Source: Sinorhizobium alkalisoli
GTDB lineage: Bacteria; Pseudomonadota; Alphaproteobacteria; Rhizobiales; Rhizobiaceae
DNA: 64,000 nt
Direction: 5' to 3'
Assembly: GCF_008932245.1 (NCBI RefSeq)
Contig: NZ_CP034909.1
Location: forward strand, 1,426,001-1,490,000
Shown here piece after piece: positions 16,406-26,774 of the stretch; position 1 is the first letter of the stretch; each line of letters starts with the position of its first letter. Below the pieces are notes generated by a model that had not been told where the DNA came from, ran no database searches, and saw only the letters and a program-made list of their open reading frames with translations. The position numbers and the translations under genes are program-made.

Positions 16406-19400
16406 ATGCCGAAGCGCCAAGATATCAAATCGATTCTCATCATTGGTGCGGGGCCGATCGTCATCGGCCAGGCTTGCGAATTCGACTATTCCGGTACCCA
16501 GGCGTGCAAGGCGCTCAAGGAAGAAGGCTACCGGGTCATCCTGGTCAACTCCAATCCGGCGACGATCATGACCGATCCGGGACTGGCTGATGCGACCTAT
16601 GTGGAGCCGATCACGCCCGAAGTCGTCGCCAAGATCATCGCCAAGGAGCGTCCGGACGCTCTGTTGCCGACCATGGGCGGACAGACGGCGCTTAACACGG
16701 CCCTGTCGCTGCGCCGCATGGGCGTGCTCGATCGCTATAATGTCGAGATGATCGGCGCCAAGCCGGAGGCTATCGACATGGCCGAGGACCGCGCGCTCTT
16801 CCGCGAGGCGATGGCGCGGATCGGCCTCGAAACGCCGAAGTCGCATCTTGCCAACGCCACCGATATCAAGGACCAGGATCGCAAGGCACACGAAGCCGAG
16901 CGGACGGCACTCAAGGCCCGGTTCTCCGGCCCTGAACTCGACAAGGCGCTCGACGAACTTGAAAACCAGTGGAACCTCGGCGAAGGCGACCGTAAGCAGC
17001 GCTACGTCAACCACGCCATGGCGATCGCCGCCCAGGCGCTCGACGAGGTCGGCCTGCCGGCAATCATTCGCCCCTCCTTCACGCTCGGCGGCACCGGCGG
17101 CGGTATCGCGTATAATCGGTCCGAGTTCTTCGACATCGTCGCCAGCGGCCTCGACGCCTCGCCGACGACCGAAGTGCTGATCGAGGAGTCGGTGCTCGGC
17201 TGGAAGGAATATGAAATGGAGGTCGTCCGCGACAAGGCGGACAATTGCATCATCATCTGCTCGATCGAGAACATCGATCCGATGGGGGTGCATACGGGCG
17301 ATTCGATCACTGTCGCGCCGGCGCTGACGCTGACTGACAAGGAATATCAGATCATGCGCAACGCCTCGATCGCGGTCTTGCGCGAGATCGGCGTCGAGAC
17401 CGGCGGTTCCAACGTCCAGTTCGCGGTCAATCCGGCAAACGGCCGCCTCGTGGTCATCGAGATGAACCCGCGCGTGTCCCGTTCCTCGGCGCTTGCCTCC
17501 AAGGCGACCGGTTTCCCGATCGCCAAGATCGCCGCGAAGCTTGCGGTCGGCTACACGCTCGACGAGCTGGAAAACGACATTACCGGCGGCGGGACGCCGG
17601 CCTCCTTCGAGCCGTCGATCGACTATGTGGTTACCAAGATCCCGCGCTTCGCCTTCGAGAAGTTTCCCGGTGCCGAACCGACACTGACGACCGCGATGAA
17701 ATCGGTCGGTGAGGTCATGGCGATCGGCCGTACCTTTGCCGAGTCGCTCCAGAAGGCGCTTCGCGGGCTCGAAACGGGCTTGACCGGTCTCGACGAGATC
17801 GAGATTCCGGATTTCGACGACAACGGCGACGGCCGCAATGCCATCCGCGCCGCACTCGGCACGCCGACGCCGGACCGCCTGAGAATGGTTGCCCAGGCGC
17901 TGCGTCTCGGCATGAGCGAGGCGGAGGTGCACGAAGCCTGCAAGATCGATCCGTGGTTCATCGCCCAGTTCAAGGCGATCGTCGACATGGAGGCGCGCAT
18001 CCGCGAGCATGGCTTGCCGGAGGATGCCGAAAACGTGCGCATGCTGAAAGCGATGGGCTTTTCCGATGCACGCCTGGCGACGCTCACGGGCAAGCGCCCC
18101 AAGGAGGTCGCGGAACTGCGCAACGCCCTCAACGTCCGCCCGGTCTACAAGCGGATCGACACGTGCGCCGCAGAGTTCGCCTCGCCGACCGCCTATATGT
18201 ATTCCACCTACGAGACGCCCTTCGCCGGTCTTGCCCGCTCCGAGGCCCAGGTCTCCGATCGCAAGAAGGTCGTGATTCTCGGCGGCGGTCCGAACCGGAT
18301 CGGCCAGGGCATCGAGTTCGACTATTGCTGCTGCCATGCGGCCTTCGCCTTGAAGGATGCCGGCTATGAAGCGATCATGATCAACTGCAACCCGGAAACC
18401 GTCTCGACCGACTACGATACCTCCGACCGGCTCTATTTCGAGCCGCTGACGGCGGAAGACGTGATCGAGATCATGCGCGCCGAACAGGAAAACGGCACGC
18501 TGCACGGCGTCATCGTTCAATTCGGCGGCCAGACGCCGCTGAAGCTCGCCGAAGCGCTTGAAAAGAACGGAATTCCGATCCTCGGCACGGCGCCGGACGC
18601 AATCGACCTGGCCGAAGACCGCGACCGCTTCCAGAAGCTCCTGATGAAGCTCGACCTCAACCAGCCGAATAACGGCATCGCCTATTCGGTCGAGCAGGCG
18701 CGCCTCGTCGCCGCCGAGATCGGCTTCCCGCTGGTCGTCCGCCCCTCTTACGTTCTCGGCGGCCGCGCCATGCAGATCATCCATTCGGAAAGCATGCTGC
18801 AGACCTATCTGCTCGACACCGTCCCGGGATTGGTGCCCGAGGACATCAAGCAGCGCTATCCGAACGACAAGACCGGGCAGATCAACACGCTGCTCGGCAA
18901 GAACCCGCTGCTCTTCGACAGCTATCTGACGAACGCGACTGAAGTGGATGTCGACTGCCTGTGCGACGGCAATGATGTCTTCGTGTCGGGCATCATGGAG
19001 CATATCGAGGAGGCCGGCATTCACTCCGGCGACTCCGCCTGCTCGCTGCCGGTGCACACGCTGGGTAACGACCTCGTCGAGGAACTCGAGCGCCAGACTT
19101 CAGCGCTTGCCAAGGCGCTGAAAGTCGGCGGCCTGATGAACGTGCAGTTCGCCATCAAGGACGGCACGATCTACGTTCTCGAAGTCAATCCGCGCGCATC
19201 GCGCACGGTGCCCTTCGTCGCCAAGACGATCGGCGCGCCGATCGCGAAGATCGCCGCCCGTGTCATGGCGGGCGAAACGCTGGACGAGGCCATTGCCGCC
19301 TATGGAAAGAAGCCCGATCCGCGCAACCTGAAGCATATCGCAGTCAAGGAGGCGGTCTTCCCCTTCGCCCGCTTCCCCGGCGTCGACACGCTGCTCGGCC

Positions 19401-19894
19401 CCGAGATGCGTTCCACCGGCGAGGTGATCGGGCTCGACACGGATTACGCGCTCGCCTTTGCCAAGTCTCAGCTCGGTGCCGGCGTCGACCTGCCGCGTGA
19501 CGGAACGGTCTTCGTCTCGGTTCGCGACGAAGACAAGCCGGGCGTGCTGCCGACGATCCGCATCCTCGCAGATATCGGTTTCAAGGTCATGGCGACCGGC
19601 GGTACCGCCCGCTATCTGGGCGAGCACGGCATCACGGCGACCAAGATCAACAAGGTTCTGGAAGGCCGACCGCACATCGAGGACGCGATTCGCAACCGTC
19701 AGGTCCAACTCGTCATCAACACCACGGACGGCAACAAGGCGATTTCGGACTCGAAGTCGCTTCGCCGTGCGACCCTGATGCAGAAGGTGCCCTATTATAC
19801 GACCATGGCCGGCGCCGAAGCGGCGGCCCTTGCCATCAAGGCGCTGAAGGCCGGCAACCTCGAAGTTCGGCCCCTGCAGGACTATTTCAGCTGA
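16406..19894 (+). CDS. carB: Carbamoyl-phosphate synthase large subunit
   Basis: A 1162-residue CarB, which uses ammonia from the CarA subunit, bicarbonate and two ATP to make carbamoyl phosphate for arginine and pyrimidines. The two homologous ATP-grasp halves are evident: residue 1 region [23 protein letters not shown] and the repeat [21 protein letters not shown] near residue 620. The C-terminal MGS-like allosteric domain begins near residue 1025 ([18 protein letters not shown]) and contains [10 protein letters not shown]. The first half is longer than E. coli CarB owing to an insert near residues 150-190 ([19 protein letters not shown]), which is common in alphaproteobacteria as far as I know. 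carA is not in the window. Confidence 0.98.
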   Translation: MPKRQDIKSILIIGAGPIVIGQACEFDYSGTQACKALKEEGYRVILVNSNPATIMTDPGLADATYVEPITPEVVAKIIAKERPDALLPTMGGQTALNTALSLRRMGVLDRYNVEMIGAKPEAIDMAEDRALFREAMARIGLETPKSHLANATDIKDQDRKAHEAERTALKARFSGPELDKALDELENQWNLGEGDRKQRYVNHAMAIAAQALDEVGLPAIIRPSFTLGGTGGGIAYNRSEFFDIVASGLDASPTTEVLIEESVLGWKEYEMEVVRDKADNCIIICSIENIDPMGVHTGDSITVAPALTLTDKEYQIMRNASIAVLREIGVETGGSNVQFAVNPANGRLVVIEMNPRVSRSSALASKATGFPIAKIAAKLAVGYTLDELENDITGGGTPASFEPSIDYVVTKIPRFAFEKFPGAEPTLTTAMKSVGEVMAIGRTFAESLQKALRGLETGLTGLDEIEIPDFDDNGDGRNAIRAALGTPTPDRLRMVAQALRLGMSEAEVHEACKIDPWFIAQFKAIVDMEARIREHGLPEDAENVRMLKAMGFSDARLATLTGKRPKEVAELRNALNVRPVYKRIDTCAAEFASPTAYMYSTYETPFAGLARSEAQVSDRKKVVILGGGPNRIGQGIEFDYCCCHAAFALKDAGYEAIMINCNPETVSTDYDTSDRLYFEPLTAEDVIEIMRAEQENGTLHGVIVQFGGQTPLKLAEALEKNGIPILGTAPDAIDLAEDRDRFQKLLMKLDLNQPNNGIAYSVEQARLVAAEIGFPLVVRPSYVLGGRAMQIIHSESMLQTYLLDTVPGLVPEDIKQRYPNDKTGQINTLLGKNPLLFDSYLTNATEVDVDCLCDGNDVFVSGIMEHIEEAGIHSGDSACSLPVHTLGNDLVEELERQTSALAKALKVGGLMNVQFAIKDGTIYVLEVNPRASRTVPFVAKTIGAPIAKIAARVMAGETLDEAIAAYGKKPDPRNLKHIAVKEAVFPFARFPGVDTLLGPEMRSTGEVIGLDTDYALAFAKSQLGAGVDLPRDGTVFVSVRDEDKPGVLPTIRILADIGFKVMATGGTARYLGEHGITATKINKVLEGRPHIEDAIRNRQVQLVINTTDGNKAISDSKSLRRATLMQKVPYYTTMAGAEAAALAIKALKAGNLEVRPLQDYFS

Positions 19895-19936
19895 TATACG
19901 AGCCCCCGGGGACACGATCCGCCTGGCTGAAAAATC

Positions 19937-19965
19937 TGGCAAAGCCGAATGGCTTTCTGCTATAA
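19937..19965 (+). promoter_or_regulatory. Candidate greA promoter
   Basis: TGGCAA (19937-19942), a 17-base spacer and CTATAA (19960-19965) resemble a sigma-70 promoter. A start near 19972 would place the hairpin at 19985-20022 inside the greA leader. Confidence 0.4.
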
Positions 19966-19984
19966 GGGCGGTTCGGATGTTCGA

Positions 19985-20022
19985 CGGTTCCGGTGTTATC
20001 GCACCGGAGACCGTTTTCTTTT
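19985..20022 (+). terminator. Hairpin with T-run between carB and greA
   Basis: CGGTTCCGGTG (19985-19995) pairs with CACCGGAGACCG (20002-20013; small internal bulge) and is followed by TTTTCTTTT. It lies 90 bases after the carB stop and 51 before the greA start. It may end the carB message, or attenuate a greA leader transcript, or both. Confidence 0.7.
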
Positions 20023-20073
20023 GCGTAGGCGCCGCCGAAAGGCGGCGCCATCTGCTTGATGAAGGATAGTAGA

Positions 20074-20550
20074 ATGGTCGACAAGGTGCCGATGACCCAG
20101 GGTGGATTCGTCAATCTGCAGGAGGAACTGCGTTGGCGCCAGCAGGAAGAACGCCCTCGTATCATCGAAGCGATCGCCGAGGCACGCGCCCATGGCGATT
20201 TGTCGGAGAATGCCGAGTATCATGCCGCCAAGGAGGCACAGAGCCACAATGAAGGCCGAATCGCGGAACTCGAGGATCTGATTGCCCGGGCCGAGGTCAT
20301 CGACCTTTCGAAGATGTCCGGCTCGAAGATTAAATTCGGCGCCAAGGTAAAGCTCGTCGACGAGGATACCGAGGAAGAGAAGACCTACCAGATCGTCGGG
20401 GACCAGGAGGCCGATGTGAAAGCCGGCCGCATTTCGATCTCCTCGCCGATCGCCCGTGCGCTGATCGGCAAGGAAGTCGGTGACTCGATCGAGGTCAACG
20501 CGCCCGGCGGCTCCAAGGCATACGAAATCCTCGCCATCCATTGGGGCTGA
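20074..20550 (+). CDS. greA: Transcription elongation factor GreA
   Basis: A 158-residue Gre factor that rescues backtracked RNA polymerase by stimulating transcript cleavage. The N-terminal coiled coil carries the tip motif [18 protein letters not shown], with the acidic Asp and Glu that hold the catalytic magnesium in the polymerase channel. The C-terminal globular domain (from about residue 82) has the usual GDQEAD and [14 protein letters not shown] blocks. The ATG at 20074 is used because AAGGA precedes it; an upstream in-frame start at 20056 is less likely. Confidence 0.97.
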   Translation: MVDKVPMTQGGFVNLQEELRWRQQEERPRIIEAIAEARAHGDLSENAEYHAAKEAQSHNEGRIAELEDLIARAEVIDLSKMSGSKIKFGAKVKLVDEDTEEEKTYQIVGDQEADVKAGRISISSPIARALIGKEVGDSIEVNAPGGSKAYEILAIHWG

Positions 20551-20633
20551 CCAGCCCCTCGGGGCGCGCGTTCCATCGTTGCGCCCCACGACCCCTTTAT
20601 GACCGACTCCGTATGCGCGAGGAGCATGCTTTC

Positions 20634-21689
20634 GTGGCCGACATCCGGGACATCGAAATCATTGCGCCGAACTTCAAGCGGCGTCTCTCCGGCGTCACTT
20701 CGACCATCATCCAACTGATCCCGGTGCAGCGGGCGCTGGGCCAGAAGATCGCAGTTCTCGGCCCGGGTCTGCCCGCGACCTTACCCTCGATTCGCTTTCG
20801 CGACCTGATCCACCTCTGGAGCGCACCCGCCGGGCGGTCGTGCCGCATCTGGCATGCGCGCCGAAACGTCGAGATGCTGCCGGCAATCCTGCTCCGCGAT
20901 CTCTTGCGTATGAAGGTCCGGATCGTCTTCACCTCCGCTTCGCAGCGGCGGCATACGGCCTGGAGCAAATTCCTCATCCGGCGCATGGATGCGGTGATCG
21001 CCACGAGCGGCAAGACGGCGGCCTATCTGGACGTGCCGAACTCGGTAATCCTGCATGGGATCGACACGAAGCGGTTCCACCCGCCGGCCGACAAGGCGGA
21101 AGCGAAACGTGGGCTCGGCCTCGACTCCTCGAAGAAGCATGTCGGCTGCTTCGGCCGCGTTCGTCACCAGAAGGGAACAGACCTCTTCGTCGACAGCATG
21201 ATCGCCCTCCTGCCCTGCCGGCCGGATTGGTGCGCGATCGTTGCCGGACGGGCCACCGGCCCTCACCTCGCCTTCGAGGTGGAGCTCAAGGACCGCGTCG
21301 CCAGGGCCGGGCTTGCAGACCGTATCCTTTTCGTGGGTGAGCACACCAATATTCCGGACTGGTACCGGGCTCTCGATCTCTTCATCGCGCCGCAGCGCTG
21401 GGAGGGCTTCGGGCTGACGCCGCTCGAGGCGATGGCCACGGCCGTGCCCGTCGTCGCCGCCGACGTCGGCGCCTTTGCCGAACTGATCGCGGAAGGGTCC
21501 GAGGAAACCGGCCTCCTCGTCCCTGCCGGAGATCTCAAAGCGATGGTCGATGGCGCGGCGGGCTTCATGGACGATGGGGCGCGGCTTGCCGTTGCGGGCG
21601 CCAGTGCTTTGGCGCGGGCCGCCAAGAACTTCGCCATCGAAGGCGAGGCTCACGCCATCGGCGCGGTCTACGAAAGCCTGATGCGCTGA
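20634..21689 (+). CDS. lpsB: LPS core glycosyltransferase (mannosyltransferase LpsB)
   Basis: A 351-residue GT4 glycosyltransferase. In S. meliloti LpsB is a mannosyltransferase of the LPS core, needed for normal LPS and symbiosis. The acceptor domain includes IAPNFKRRLSGVTSTIIQL; the donor domain has GCFGRVRHQKGTDLFV and the EGFGLTPLEAMA nucleotide-sugar motif (E-x7-E type). A GTG start at 20634 is preferred because GAGGAG stands nine bases before it and the resulting length suits the family; an ATG at 20613 is the alternative. The gene converges with lpsE, the two stops being two bases apart. The symbol rests on the matching gene order. Confidence 0.92.
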   Translation: MADIRDIEIIAPNFKRRLSGVTSTIIQLIPVQRALGQKIAVLGPGLPATLPSIRFRDLIHLWSAPAGRSCRIWHARRNVEMLPAILLRDLLRMKVRIVFTSASQRRHTAWSKFLIRRMDAVIATSGKTAAYLDVPNSVILHGIDTKRFHPPADKAEAKRGLGLDSSKKHVGCFGRVRHQKGTDLFVDSMIALLPCRPDWCAIVAGRATGPHLAFEVELKDRVARAGLADRILFVGEHTNIPDWYRALDLFIAPQRWEGFGLTPLEAMATAVPVVAADVGAFAELIAEGSEETGLLVPAGDLKAMVDGAAGFMDDGARLAVAGASALARAAKNFAIEGEAHAIGAVYESLMR

Positions 21690-21691
21690 AC

Positions 21692-22714
21692 CTATCGCTT
21701 CGACGCGAACAATTTCAGATAGGCATCGGTGATCGCCGCCTTGGAAAACTGGCCGATCAGCGTCTCGTGTCCACGCTCGGCGAGCCTGGTTTCCAGGGCA
21801 GGATCGTTGACGATCCGCTCGATCGCACGGGCGAAGCCGTCGGCATCGCCGATGTCCACCATCAGGCCGTTGTCGCCGTCGCGCATGAACCATTGCGGTC
21901 CTTCGGATCGGCTGGAGACCACCGGCGTCTTCTGGGCCCAGGCTTCGAGGATGACATTGCCGAGCGGCTCGTGGCTGGACGGCATCACGAAAATGTCGGC
22001 GGCGGCGAGGAACGGTCTGGTATCCTCCTGCCAGCCGGCGAAGCGCACCCGCCTGGAGACGCCGAGATCGGCCGCAAGCTTTTGCAGATTGTCGCGCTCT
22101 TCGCCGTCGCCCAGAAGCCAGAGATGGGCGTCGGGCAATTTGGCAACGGCCTCGATCAGCGTGTGGAATCCCTTGCGCTCGACAAAGCGTCCCATCGACA
22201 GGATCAGCGGGGCGTCGGCCGGTGTGTCCAGCGCGGCCCGGTCTTTTGGCGGCGCCCGCTCGGTACTGGTGAAGTTCGATATGACCTCGACTTGCCGCGC
22301 CCAGCCCAGATTGCGCACGTGGTCGGCTATGCCCGGCGTGTTGCAGACAAGGCAATCCGTGTTCTTGAAATAGTCGAGGCGCTTCGGATAGTCGCCAAGC
22401 CGGGAAATCCTGATGCAGCCGTCATAGGGCGGCATGAGTTCGCTGGCGCGCGGCGCCCATGCCATCAGCGCGTCCGGACTGCCCTGCTCTGCCATGCGCA
22501 TGGCTTTGCGCGGCAGGAGCAGGCGATCGAGCGAGAGGTTGCGGAAATTGCTTTCCGTGATCGTCGTGGCACCCTCGATCTCCCGACGCCAAATGCGTCC
22601 GGGACGAATAATGGATGTCTGCTCGACGCCGCGTTCGGCGAGCGCATTTACGAGATAGACGAAAAAGCGCTCTGCGCCGCCGTCCTTGCCAAAGTGGATA
22701 TGCATCACTTTCAT
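21692..22714 (-). CDS. lpsE: LPS core glycosyltransferase LpsE
   Basis: A 340-residue GT4 glycosyltransferase for LPS core assembly, cytoplasmic face of the inner membrane. It starts MKVMHIHFGKDGGAERFFVY and carries LILSMGRFVERKGFHTLIEA and SSHEPLGNVILEAWA (donor-sugar site). It is a tandem paralogue of lpsD: the first 30 residues are nearly the same. Its ATG overlaps the lpsD stop by four bases (ATGA). Last gene of lrp-lpsC-lpsD-lpsE on the minus strand. Confidence 0.92.
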   Translation of the reverse strand: MKVMHIHFGKDGGAERFFVYLVNALAERGVEQTSIIRPGRIWRREIEGATTITESNFRNLSLDRLLLPRKAMRMAEQGSPDALMAWAPRASELMPPYDGCIRISRLGDYPKRLDYFKNTDCLVCNTPGIADHVRNLGWARQVEVISNFTSTERAPPKDRAALDTPADAPLILSMGRFVERKGFHTLIEAVAKLPDAHLWLLGDGEERDNLQKLAADLGVSRRVRFAGWQEDTRPFLAAADIFVMPSSHEPLGNVILEAWAQKTPVVSSRSEGPQWFMRDGDNGLMVDIGDADGFARAIERIVNDPALETRLAERGHETLIGQFSKAAITDAYLKLFASKR

Positions 22715-23742
22715 TGGCGTGCCACAGCCTTGGCAAAAAGCTCGAGATAGGCGTTGGTGATCGCTTCCTCGGAAAAGCGCGTGCGCAACGTCTCGCGGCC
22801 GCCGATGCTCAGCCTTTGGCGAAGTGCGGGGTCATCGCGCAATCTGCGGATCGCATTCGCGAGCCCCTCGTCGTCGCCGCAATCGACCATCAATGCATCG
22901 GCCTCATCCGTCATCACCCAGGAAGGGCCCTCTGCTCGCGAAGCAACCGTCGGTTTGCCGGCACCCCAGCCCTCGAAGCACACATTGCCGAGCGGTTCAT
23001 GCATTGAGTTGATGACGAAGACGTCGCCGGCGGCGAGATAGCCATAGGCATTGGTCCGCCAGCCGGCGAAACGCACGCGACCGCGCAGATCGAGCTCGTC
23101 GGTCAGCCTTTCCAGCTGTTCCCGCTCGGGCCCGTCGCCGATGAGCCACAAATAGGCTCCATCGATCCTTTTCACGGCGCGGAGAAGACCGTCAAAGCCT
23201 TTGCGCCTGACGAAGCGCCCCATGCCGAGAACCACAAAGGCGTCATCGGGCGTTTCCATCTCCGAGCGCGCCACCGGCGCGACGGGGACGGCACGCGTGA
23301 AATTTGCGATCACCTCCACGTCCCGCTTCCATCCGAGTGCGCGCACCCTGGCGGCCATATCCGGTGTAATGCACACCAGGGTCTCGACGTTGCCGTAGTA
23401 GCCGAGATGCTCTGGATAGTCGCCGAGGCGCGCGATCCGATGGGCACCCTTGTAGGCGGGCATGAACCGGCTTGCACGCAATTGCCACGCCATGATCACA
23501 TCAGGCTGGAACTCCTTCAAAATGCGATGCATTCTCCATCGCAGCAGGAACCGCGAGAGCGAAATCCTGCGGAACGTGCCTTCATGGATTTTCGCGCTGC
23601 CCTTGATCTGGTCGTACCAGCTGCGCCCGGGCCGGATCAGGGCGCGTTGTTCCACACCCCTCTCATGCAGGGCGTTGACCAGGTTCACGAAGAAGCGTTC
23701 CGCGCCCCCTTCCTTGCCGAAGTGAATATGCATGACTTTCAT
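22711..23742 (-). CDS. lpsD: LPS core glycosyltransferase LpsD
   Basis: A 343-residue GT4 glycosyltransferase, paralogous to LpsE. It has MKVMHIHFGKEGGAERFFVN at the start, VVLGMGRFVRRKGFDGLLRA in the donor domain and NSMHEPLGNVCFEGWGAG at the nucleotide-sugar site. The ATG at 23742 is chosen over the longer frame because it lines up with the LpsE start. It follows lpsC by 19 bases and overlaps lpsE by four. The precise sugar linkage cannot be read from the sequence. Confidence 0.92.
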   Translation of the reverse strand: MKVMHIHFGKEGGAERFFVNLVNALHERGVEQRALIRPGRSWYDQIKGSAKIHEGTFRRISLSRFLLRWRMHRILKEFQPDVIMAWQLRASRFMPAYKGAHRIARLGDYPEHLGYYGNVETLVCITPDMAARVRALGWKRDVEVIANFTRAVPVAPVARSEMETPDDAFVVLGMGRFVRRKGFDGLLRAVKRIDGAYLWLIGDGPEREQLERLTDELDLRGRVRFAGWRTNAYGYLAAGDVFVINSMHEPLGNVCFEGWGAGKPTVASRAEGPSWVMTDEADALMVDCGDDEGLANAIRRLRDDPALRQRLSIGGRETLRTRFSEEAITNAYLELFAKAVARQ

Positions 23743-23761
23743 CGTGTCGCCTTTCGGAGCT

Positions 23762-24634
23762 TCAGCGGGAAGGCGCATCGTCGACATTCGGATGCGCTTT
23801 CAGCGCATGCCTTTGATAAGCCTTGGCAGCGGTCAGGAACGCATAAACGGCTCCGGTCATTGCCTCGATCAAACCGGGAAAGCCGCAGCGCCACAGGCCA
23901 TTGCGTAAATAGAGCCGGCAGAAATAGAGAGGCGGGCCGAAGAGCAGTTTGTAGGGCCGCGGCGGTCTGCCTTCGGCGAAATGCTGGTCTGCCTTCAGCG
24001 TCGAATACTTGTTTTCCTTGAGGATCTGCTCATCGATGATCAGCGGCCGGTAATGCAGCAGGCTGCCGGCCCTGGCCGCGCCCACCTTGCCGTCCGGAAC
24101 GATTCCTTCATGCACCTTCTGGCCGAGATCGTAGCGGCCGCGCCCATTGCGGATCAGGCGAAGATTGCGGCGTTCGTGCACTTTCTCGGGCGTGTAGCCA
24201 TAGCCGATCAGGTAGGGGCGGCGCGCCACCTTCCAGCCGACGACGTCGTCGGGGGCGGCGAGAAGCGATGGCAGCAAAGCCTTGAGCGGCTGGTCGAAGC
24301 GCTCGTCGGCATCGATGTTGAAGCACCAGGGTTCACGGCATTGCTCGAGGGCGAACTGCTTCTGCCCGGCATAGCCCCGCCAGGGTTCGTACATGAAGCG
24401 GATGGGCCAGCCCTTGTCGATATAGGATTGCACCAGAGCCGCCGTGCCGTCTTCCGAGCCAGAATCGACGATCACGATCTCGGCGCATTGCTCGAGGCCC
24501 TCGATGCAATTGCCGAGATAGGACTCTTCGTTCAGGCAGATGATGAAAGCAGACAGCGGGAGCTTCTCTTCGATGGTGGAGCTCTTTCTCACCTGTCCCG
24601 GCCCATCCGGGCCTTCGTCCTGGAGATGTTTCAA
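23762..24634 (-). CDS. lpsC: LPS core glycosyltransferase LpsC (GT2)
   Basis: A 290-residue family-2 glycosyltransferase. The GT-A fold signatures are LSAFIICLNEESYLGNCIEGL, EIVIVDSGSEDGT and CFNIDADERF (DxD-type metal site in DAD). The pattern matches WaaE/KdtX-like transferases that add glucose to the LPS inner core. The C-terminal FGPPLYFCRLYLRNGLWRCGFPGL is a likely membrane-associated segment. It lies 47 bases after lrp and 19 before lpsD. Gene name follows the S. meliloti lps cluster order. Confidence 0.9.
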   Translation of the reverse strand: MKHLQDEGPDGPGQVRKSSTIEEKLPLSAFIICLNEESYLGNCIEGLEQCAEIVIVDSGSEDGTAALVQSYIDKGWPIRFMYEPWRGYAGQKQFALEQCREPWCFNIDADERFDQPLKALLPSLLAAPDDVVGWKVARRPYLIGYGYTPEKVHERRNLRLIRNGRGRYDLGQKVHEGIVPDGKVGAARAGSLLHYRPLIIDEQILKENKYSTLKADQHFAEGRPPRPYKLLFGPPLYFCRLYLRNGLWRCGFPGLIEAMTGAVYAFLTAAKAYQRHALKAHPNVDDAPSR

Positions 24635-24681
24635 TTCGTTCCGCCCAGCAAAGCCTCGAATGGAGCAGGCCTCAACAGACC

Positions 24682-25152
24682 TCAGATTTCGACCTGGCAG
24701 GCGTCCTTGACCTGGCGGATCGTCAGCATGGTTCGCACCGTGTCGACATTGTCGGTCGCGGTGAGTTCTTCAATAACGAAATCTTGAAAGGTCGCAAGGT
24801 TCTCTGCCACGCACTGCAGGAGAAAGTCGGATTCGCCGGAAACCATCCAGGCCTCGCGCACGAGCGGCCACGAAGCGGTGCGCGCTGCGAATGCCTTGAG
24901 ATTGGCGTCGGACTGGTGCTTGAGCCCGATCATGCAAAAGGCAACGAGGTCGTATCCAAGTGCCGAGGCATTGAGAAGGGCGCGATAGCCGCGAATGACG
25001 CCGGATTCCTCGAGCTTGCGGACGCGGCGCAGACAGGGCGGTGCCGATATTCCGACCCGTTCGGCAAGCTCCACATTCGTCATCCGGCCGTTTCCCTGCA
25101 ACTCCCGCAGGATCTTCATGTCGATGGAATCGAGATCGACGCGCATGACCAT
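24682..25152 (-). CDS. lrp: Lrp/AsnC family transcriptional regulator
   Basis: A 156-residue feast/famine regulator. The N-terminal helix-turn-helix begins LDSIDMKILRELQGNGRMTNVELAERVGISAPPCLRRVRKLEESGVI, and the C-terminal alpha/beta RAM domain, which binds amino acids, spans about residues 67-150. It heads the minus-strand run into lpsC-lpsD-lpsE with only 47 bases to lpsC, so it may share their transcript. Starts at 25152 or 25146 are both possible. Confidence 0.93.
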   Translation of the reverse strand: MVMRVDLDSIDMKILRELQGNGRMTNVELAERVGISAPPCLRRVRKLEESGVIRGYRALLNASALGYDLVAFCMIGLKHQSDANLKAFAARTASWPLVREAWMVSGESDFLLQCVAENLATFQDFVIEELTATDNVDTVRTMLTIRQVKDACQVEI

Positions 25153-25597
25153 TGACCAATATCCCCAATAACTGCCGGCCCCCCGCCGCCGGCGCGTTCT
25201 TCCCATATAGACGTTGCGAGCGCAGGGAAACAGCAGCAATCGTCGATAAGGCACACGTCCGGCGCGCCGCCGGACGCAGTCGTGTGGCTAGCACGTAACC
25301 GCACGTCGAAACGAGCGCGCAAGCGGACGCATGCACAGAAACTTCAACGGGCCCCTCCCTCGCGAGGCGGTCATGCACTCAGGTCGAGGGATTCCGGCGA
25401 GAAATTCCGGCGGAAACGCGGCAAAATTCCTGATCTGGTGTCAATTTCCTGGTGCAGGCGCAAGCACTTGTGTGTATCAGCGGAGGCGCCCTTGAAAGTC
25501 CGGGCTGTGAATACCTAAAGTAAGACGATATTTTTGCCACTCACGGAACCCACCGGATAATTCCCGCCAGGTCTTCCGGCGAATGAAGGACACGAGC
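25153..25597. other. Divergent promoter region between lrp and trxB
   Basis: About 445 bases without a convincing gene or strong hairpin. It must hold the promoters of lrp and trxB. Confidence 0.4.
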
Positions 25598-26572
25598 ATG
25601 ACCGCCCGTCACACCAAAGTGCTGATCATCGGCTCCGGCCCCGCCGGCTATACCGCCGCGATTTATACGGCGCGCGCCATGCTTTCGCCCGTACTGATCG
25701 CGGGGATGGAACAGGGTGGGCAATTGATGATCACCACGGATGTCGAGAATTACCCGGGCTATGCCGATCCGGTCCAGGGCCCGTGGATGATGGAGCAGAT
25801 GCTGAAGCAGGCCGTCCATGTCGGCGCCGAGATCGTCAATGATATCGTCACCGATGTCGATCTTTCCGTCCGCCCCTTTCGCGTCAGGACAGACAGTGGC
25901 GCCGACTGGACGACCGACGCGCTGATCATCGCCACCGGTGCGAAGGCAAAGTGGCTGGGCATCGAAAGCGAGCAGACCTTCATGGGCTTCGGCGTTTCTG
26001 CTTGCGCCACCTGCGATGGCTTCTTCTATCGTAACAAGGAGGTAATCGTGGTCGGCGGCGGCAACTCCGCCGTGGAAGAGGCGCTTTACCTCTCGAACCT
26101 GGCCAAGACGGTAACGGTGGTCCACCGTCGGGACGCGTTCCGGGCGGAAAAGATCCTGCAGGAACGCCTCTTTGCCAAGGCGAACGTAAAGGTCGTTTGG
26201 GACCATGAGGTGACCGAATATCTCGGCGCACCGGCAAAGCCGCCGATGCCCGCCTCCGTCAACGGCGTGAAGCTCCGCAACACCAAGACCGGCGATGTCT
26301 CCGAAATGGAGACCGACGGTGTCTTCGTCGCAATCGGCCATGCGCCGGCCGTGGAACTCTTCAAAGGCAAGCTTCGCCAGAAGCCGAACGGCTATCTTTG
26401 GACCGCGCCCGATTCGACCGCGACGGATGTTCCGGGCGTTTTTGCCGCCGGCGATGTCACCGACGACATTTATCGTCAGGCCGTGACCGCTGCCGGCATG
26501 GGCTGTATGGCGGCGCTCGAGGCGGAGAAATATCTGGCGGGTCATATGCCCGTCGCAATTGCAGCCGAATAG
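25598..26572 (+). CDS. trxB: Thioredoxin reductase
   Basis: A 324-residue low-molecular-weight thioredoxin reductase, which passes electrons from NADPH through FAD to thioredoxin. FAD site GSGPAGYTAAIYTAR at residue 12, redox pair CATC (Cys136 and Cys139), NADPH site VGGGNSAVEEALYLSN, and the C-terminal GVFAAGDVTDDIYRQAVTAAGMG are all intact. The ATG at 25598 follows AAGGA; another in-frame ATG lies at 25583. It precedes lsrB, a redox-responsive regulator, which fits an oxidative stress context. Confidence 0.97.
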   Translation: MTARHTKVLIIGSGPAGYTAAIYTARAMLSPVLIAGMEQGGQLMITTDVENYPGYADPVQGPWMMEQMLKQAVHVGAEIVNDIVTDVDLSVRPFRVRTDSGADWTTDALIIATGAKAKWLGIESEQTFMGFGVSACATCDGFFYRNKEVIVVGGGNSAVEEALYLSNLAKTVTVVHRRDAFRAEKILQERLFAKANVKVVWDHEVTEYLGAPAKPPMPASVNGVKLRNTKTGDVSEMETDGVFVAIGHAPAVELFKGKLRQKPNGYLWTAPDSTATDVPGVFAAGDVTDDIYRQAVTAAGMGCMAALEAEKYLAGHMPVAIAAE

Positions 26573-26599
26573 AAGCTGCAAAATCGGGGTCGACGCCCT

Positions 26600-26703
26600 G
26601 CAGCGCCGCATGTCGATTCAGACACGCAAAGGTCGCTGCAGCACTTTGGTTGCCGCGTGTTTTGTCCTTAAATCGAAGCCGGTTCAAGGAAACATGCAGT
26701 AGG
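26600..26703. repeat. RIME-like intergenic repeat, copy 2
   Basis: Contains GCAAAGGTCGCTGCAGCAC at 26626-26644, then a TTGCCGCGTGTTTTGTCCTT segment and an inverted repeat TCCTTAAATCGA / TTCAAGGA ending in ACATGCAGTAG. It is the fullest copy in the window together with the one at 37041. Confidence 0.6.
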
Positions 26704-26774
26704 TGCGCCTCGGGTGGGAACAGATGCATTGGTGACGCCCGGAGGACGCCGCTCGGTTCCTCCGGCGATCCGTT

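Noticed and set aside
16256..19057. 933-residue open frame on the minus strand
   Set aside because: Antisense to carB, with the same His/Arg/Asp-rich composition as other shadows and no motif.
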